Assembly: GCA_002451015.1 (NCBI GenBank)
Contig: DKBB01000268.1
Location: 911 to 9,902, forward strand
DNA: 8,992 bases
Reading direction: 5' to 3'
DNA from: Acidobacteria bacterium UBA6911
GTDB taxonomy: Bacteria; Acidobacteriota; UBA6911
In this document: positions 6,382-8,992 of the stretch, one piece after another
How positions within the stretch are numbered: position 1 is the first letter of the stretch
How the letters are laid out: each line of letters starts with the position of its first letter
Position numbers and translations under genes: made by a program
The notes under the pieces: generated by a model
Seen by the model: the letters and a program-made list of their open reading frames with translations, nothing else
What the model was told of the DNA's origin: nothing
The model's database searches: none

Positions 6382-8630
6382 AGAAATCCAGGCTCAGGGT
6401 TAAAACGGATCTTGTTGAAATCCAGACCGTTGTTACGGATTCCGACGGCAGGATTGTCGAGAACCTGAAGGAAGAGGATTTCGAGCTGCTGGAAAACGAT
6501 CAGCCGCAGAACATCAGTTTTTTCAACGTTTCGAAGGTTGAAGGCACGCAATTCGGTTCCGCTCCATCGGCAACGAAAACACCTTCCGAAGAACCATCTG
6601 AATTGAAGCAGGTACAGGATCGGCTTCGAGAACCGCCCGTGAGGACGACATTGCTTTTTGTCGATAACCTGCACCTTTCCTTCTCGAATCTCAACTGGGT
6701 CAAGCAGGCGCTGCACCGTTTCATAAAGGAACAGATGACCGACCAGGATGTTGTCGCCCTAGCAACCAGTTACTCACTCGGCGTCGCGCAGCAGTACACG
6801 CGGGACAGGCAGCTTCTGCACTACGCGGTCGAGCAGATGCGGTTCGGGGCTCAAACCAGCTACAAATACTTCACTCCCAATATCGCCGCCGGCGTTCTGG
6901 ACGATCGCAAGGACGCGGTCGGTCTTGCCATAAGTATCGTACGGTCTGAAGAAAAAATCGAATGTCCCTGCAACCTGCTGTTGACGCTTGCCAGAAACAG
7001 AGCCCGGCAGGTACTTTCACAAACAGAGTATTCCAGGAGAAACACTCTCGCAATCCTGGGGGATTATGCACAACAGATGGCCGATTTGCCCGGCAAGCGG
7101 ATGATCGTGGTATTTTCCGACGGCTTCACCATGCGGGACAATATGGGGGGGATAAACCAGGATTCGCTACATTCCGCCATTAACCAGGCCGTCCGTTCGG
7201 GGGTCGTAATCTACTCCATCGATGCCGCCGGAGTGCGCCCTCCACCCACGATAGATGCCACCAGGAGTTATCCTTTAACGGATTTCAATGACGGGGGATT
7301 GCTGAACTGTATTGCGGCATGCATAAAGGGAACATCCCCGTTTATAGAGGAGTGCAGGCAGGGGGGAGCACGCGATGAGGTGCTTTTTCAATGTTGCATA
7401 ATCAAGTGCAACGAAAAATTCCCCGGTATTTCCTGTCCCGAGGACATTATGTCTCCGAATCCGGATTGTTCTGCTCCCGCTTCGGGAATACTGGAGGTAT
7501 ATATAAGTGAAAATGAGCAGGAGCAGTTGAACGGCCTTCATATGATTGCGGAGGAAACCGGCGGCAAAATGTACGGCAATACCAACAATCTTAACGACCT
7601 GCTCGGTCGCGCTTTTGACGCCAACCGGTACTATTACGTCCTTTCCTATTATCCTTCCACCGACATAGCCCCGGACCGTTTCAGGAAAATCGAGGTGCGC
7701 GTCCGCAACCATCCCGAATACAAAGTCCGGGCGCCAAAAAGATACCGTCTGACCGATTCAAAAATTGAGTTTCCGGACGATGAATGGGAAACCCCGCAGC
7801 AAAAGCTGCTCACAACCATGAACCGGCCCATCCCGGTCACCGACCTCGGAGTGTCGGCAACGGCGGAGTATCTGGAGACCGGAACCGACGACAAAAAAGT
7901 ATCCCTGACAGTCAACTTTGAGGGAGACCGGTTTCAATACCGCCAGGAGGACCGGCGCAACATCGTCGAACTGGAAATACTGTCCCTTGTCTACGATTCT
8001 TCGGGAAAGCAGGTGGACGGAATTTCAGCACAGGTTGAGGGCAAACTGACACCGGAAGGCATGAATCGCGCAAAGAACAAGGGCTACCGGTTTTCCCGTC
8101 GCCTGACGCTCGATCCCGGAGTGTATCAGGTGCGTGTCGGCGTCCGCGAGGAAGGCTCCGACCGTGTCGGTACGGCGGCAACGTGGGTTGAAGTGCCAAA
8201 AATAAAACCGGACAAGCTTGAAATGAGCAGCCTTATTCTGAGCAATCCCCTCGAGACGGGATTTTCTGATGCTCCGAACATCCGTGTAAACGAGCTGGAA
8301 CAGGTCAAAATGGTGCAGGGCGTGCCGATATTCAATCCCCGCGATATCTTCTACTACACCTTTCGCGTACACGCCGGGGTAGAAGATCCCGACCGGTCGG
8401 ATATATTCTGGATGCGTGAGGTGCTGCAGGGGGGAGTCCCGATTACGGAGGGGACCTGGCAGCAGATTTCTGAGGAAATGCAGACCACCGACAGTGAGGA
8501 TTGGTTCGACCTCGACGATGAGCTGTTTATACGCGATTATTCCGCCGGTGTTTACGAACTGCGGGTCAGCGTCAAAAACTCCTCATCCGGTGAAATTGCA
8601 AAGCGAACAATCGCGTTCGGCATAGAGTAG
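6276..8630 (+). CDS. Secreted VWA-domain protein, VWFA-related Acidobacterial family, with a cysteine-rich insertion
   Basis: A 784-aa exported protein. The signal peptide spans about residues 1-22 (hydrophobic core 8-20, likely cleavage near GFA). Residues 40-85 carry the family's N-terminal module, recognisable from LVEIQTVVTDSDGRIVENL and EEDFELLEN. The VWA fold runs from about 121 (TTLLFVDNLHLSF) through MIVVFSDGF (276-284) and VIYSIDAAG (311-319) to about 450. The metal site is degenerate: D130 is present, but the serines of DxSxS are not. Between VIYSIDAAG and the EETGGKMYG strand lies an insertion with eight cysteines (345, 349, 360, 373, 374, 378, 387, 398), plus CPC at 230-232. After YYYVLSYYP (452-460), the C-terminal half is beta-rich (about 520-780), with GVYQVRVGV and GVYELRVSV strands. 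It is probably surface-exposed or periplasmic. Function is unknown for the family; adhesion or complex assembly with the TPR partner is inferred. Confidence 0.85.
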   Translation: MNRCLACFTASFLLFCATGFAPQQDTIPPEKPAETEKSRLRVKTDLVEIQTVVTDSDGRIVENLKEEDFELLENDQPQNISFFNVSKVEGTQFGSAPSATKTPSEEPSELKQVQDRLREPPVRTTLLFVDNLHLSFSNLNWVKQALHRFIKEQMTDQDVVALATSYSLGVAQQYTRDRQLLHYAVEQMRFGAQTSYKYFTPNIAAGVLDDRKDAVGLAISIVRSEEKIECPCNLLLTLARNRARQVLSQTEYSRRNTLAILGDYAQQMADLPGKRMIVVFSDGFTMRDNMGGINQDSLHSAINQAVRSGVVIYSIDAAGVRPPPTIDATRSYPLTDFNDGGLLNCIAACIKGTSPFIEECRQGGARDEVLFQCCIIKCNEKFPGISCPEDIMSPNPDCSAPASGILEVYISENEQEQLNGLHMIAEETGGKMYGNTNNLNDLLGRAFDANRYYYVLSYYPSTDIAPDRFRKIEVRVRNHPEYKVRAPKRYRLTDSKIEFPDDEWETPQQKLLTTMNRPIPVTDLGVSATAEYLETGTDDKKVSLTVNFEGDRFQYRQEDRRNIVELEILSLVYDSSGKQVDGISAQVEGKLTPEGMNRAKNKGYRFSRRLTLDPGVYQVRVGVREEGSDRVGTAATWVEVPKIKPDKLEMSSLILSNPLETGFSDAPNIRVNELEQVKMVQGVPIFNPRDIFYYTFRVHAGVEDPDRSDIFWMREVLQGGVPITEGTWQQISEEMQTTDSEDWFDLDDELFIRDYSAGVYELRVSVKNSSSGEIAKRTIAFGIE

Positions 8631-8797
8631 GAATTATATTGAATTCATTTTCAAGGGATTTTACCGAAATTGTTGTAAAGAATAGTAAAATCAAAAACTG
8701 AAATTTGCTTTAACCATATATCTAACCTGAAGCGGAATTGGCCTTATGGTTAAAGAACGCAGTAAGATCATTATTCATATATATTAATCGGGCCCCG
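8631..8797. other. A/T-rich spacer after the VWA gene
   Basis: Contains no gene and no clear terminator. It separates the intact VWA gene from its partial copy and does not resemble the promoter region at 6121-6250, so the duplication did not include that promoter. Any expression of the downstream copy would need a different promoter; none is clear by eye. Confidence 0.4.
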
Positions 8798-8928
8798 TTT
8801 AAAAAAGATAAGGGAATGTGCCATGAATCGATGCCTGGCATGTTTTACCGCCTCCTTTTTATTGTTCTGCGCGACCGGTTTTGCCCCCCAGCAGGACACG
8901 CTTCCTCCGGAGAAACCTGCAGAGACTG
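8798..8928 (+). repeat. 131-bp direct repeat, second copy of the VWA gene start
   Basis: Offset 2547 bp from 6251-6381 and 97% identical. It retains the ribosome-binding site (AAGGG, 8810-8814) and ATG (8823). Homology starts at TTTAAAA and ends at the G at 8928, which is also the first base of the 65-bp repeat, so the switch occurs at about one shared base. Confidence 0.9.
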
Positions 8929-8992
8929 CGGATAGGAAGAATAAGCCCATGTTTTTGGAAATCTCCCCCCTATCAGATCCATTCCTGATTCT
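8823..8992 (+). CDS. Partial chimeric ORF: VWA signal peptide fused to the 65-bp repeat (runs off the window)
   Basis: The first 35 codons repeat the VWA signal peptide and the following PPEKPAET linker, with one substitution (I27L). The frame then passes without a stop into the 65-bp repeat (ADRKNKPMFLEISPL onward) and is open at the window end. If the downstream sequence follows the other repeat copy at 2803-2827, the ORF would stop 8 codons past the window and encode about 64 residues. It could be a truncated VWA pseudogene with an accidental open tail, a genuine small exported protein, or an assembly chimera. The retained ribosome-binding site means it could be translated if transcribed. 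Confidence 0.5.
   Translation, partial: MNRCLACFTASFLLFCATGFAPQQDTLPPEKPAETADRKNKPMFLEISPLSDPFLI
8928..8992 (+). repeat. 65-bp direct repeat, copy 2 (cut by window end)
   Basis: Identical to 2738-2802. It is attached directly to the VWA 5' fragment instead of to CTATCCGGTA as in copy 1, so two copies of the same sequence have different left neighbours. The right limit is unknown. Confidence 0.9.

Noticed and set aside
1..8992. CRISPR array, tRNA, rRNA or complete insertion sequence
   Set aside because: No regularly spaced repeats, no tRNA-like cloverleaf arms, no rRNA signature and no transposase motifs were seen on either strand.

Overview
This is a roughly 50% GC bacterial window with three intact-looking secreted or envelope genes, one small secreted protein, one decayed gene and a set of short internal duplications. 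The best lineage clue is the divergent pair at 4.7-8.6 kb: a secreted VWA protein resembling the 'VWFA-related Acidobacterial domain' family, next to a TPR protein. That pairing is typical of Acidobacteriota and related phyla such as Aminicenantes, but a deltaproteobacterial-type genome cannot be excluded. No rRNA, tRNA, CRISPR array or complete transposase was seen.

Layout. 98-1867 (+) encodes a lipoprotein-type alkaline phosphatase with the full PafA-like set of metal and phosphate ligands. 1868-2168 is non-coding with small hairpins. 2169-2633 (+) encodes a small glycine-rich exported protein of unknown function. 2634-2816 is a repeat-bearing junction. 2817-4307 (+) is the C-terminal part of a P2-type cation-transporting ATPase that has lost its actuator domain, TM1-4 and the phosphorylated aspartate, and is almost certainly a pseudogene. 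4308-4731 is non-coding. 4732-6120 (-) is an exported TPR protein and 6276-8630 (+) is the VWA protein. They diverge from a 155-bp intergenic region with candidate overlapping promoters and an 8-bp direct repeat of 10-bp period.

The most unusual feature is a mosaic of duplications. The VWA gene's ribosome-binding site, start codon and first 35 codons recur at 8798-8928 (127/131 identical), downstream of the intact gene. That copy then switches, without a frameshift, into a 65-bp sequence identical to 2738-2802, which lies just upstream of the broken ATPase. A third repeat of 28 bp (25/28 identical) flanks the ATPase fragment at 2653-2680 and 4474-4501. Together these suggest a locus reshaped by short-repeat or mobile-element-mediated rearrangement, or an assembly break at a multicopy repeat. 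Long reads would decide.

Functionally, the phosphatase, small exported protein, TPR protein and VWA protein all look envelope-directed or extracytoplasmic. Only the TPR/VWA pair has gene-neighbourhood support for a shared role. I see no convincing new defence or mobile system.
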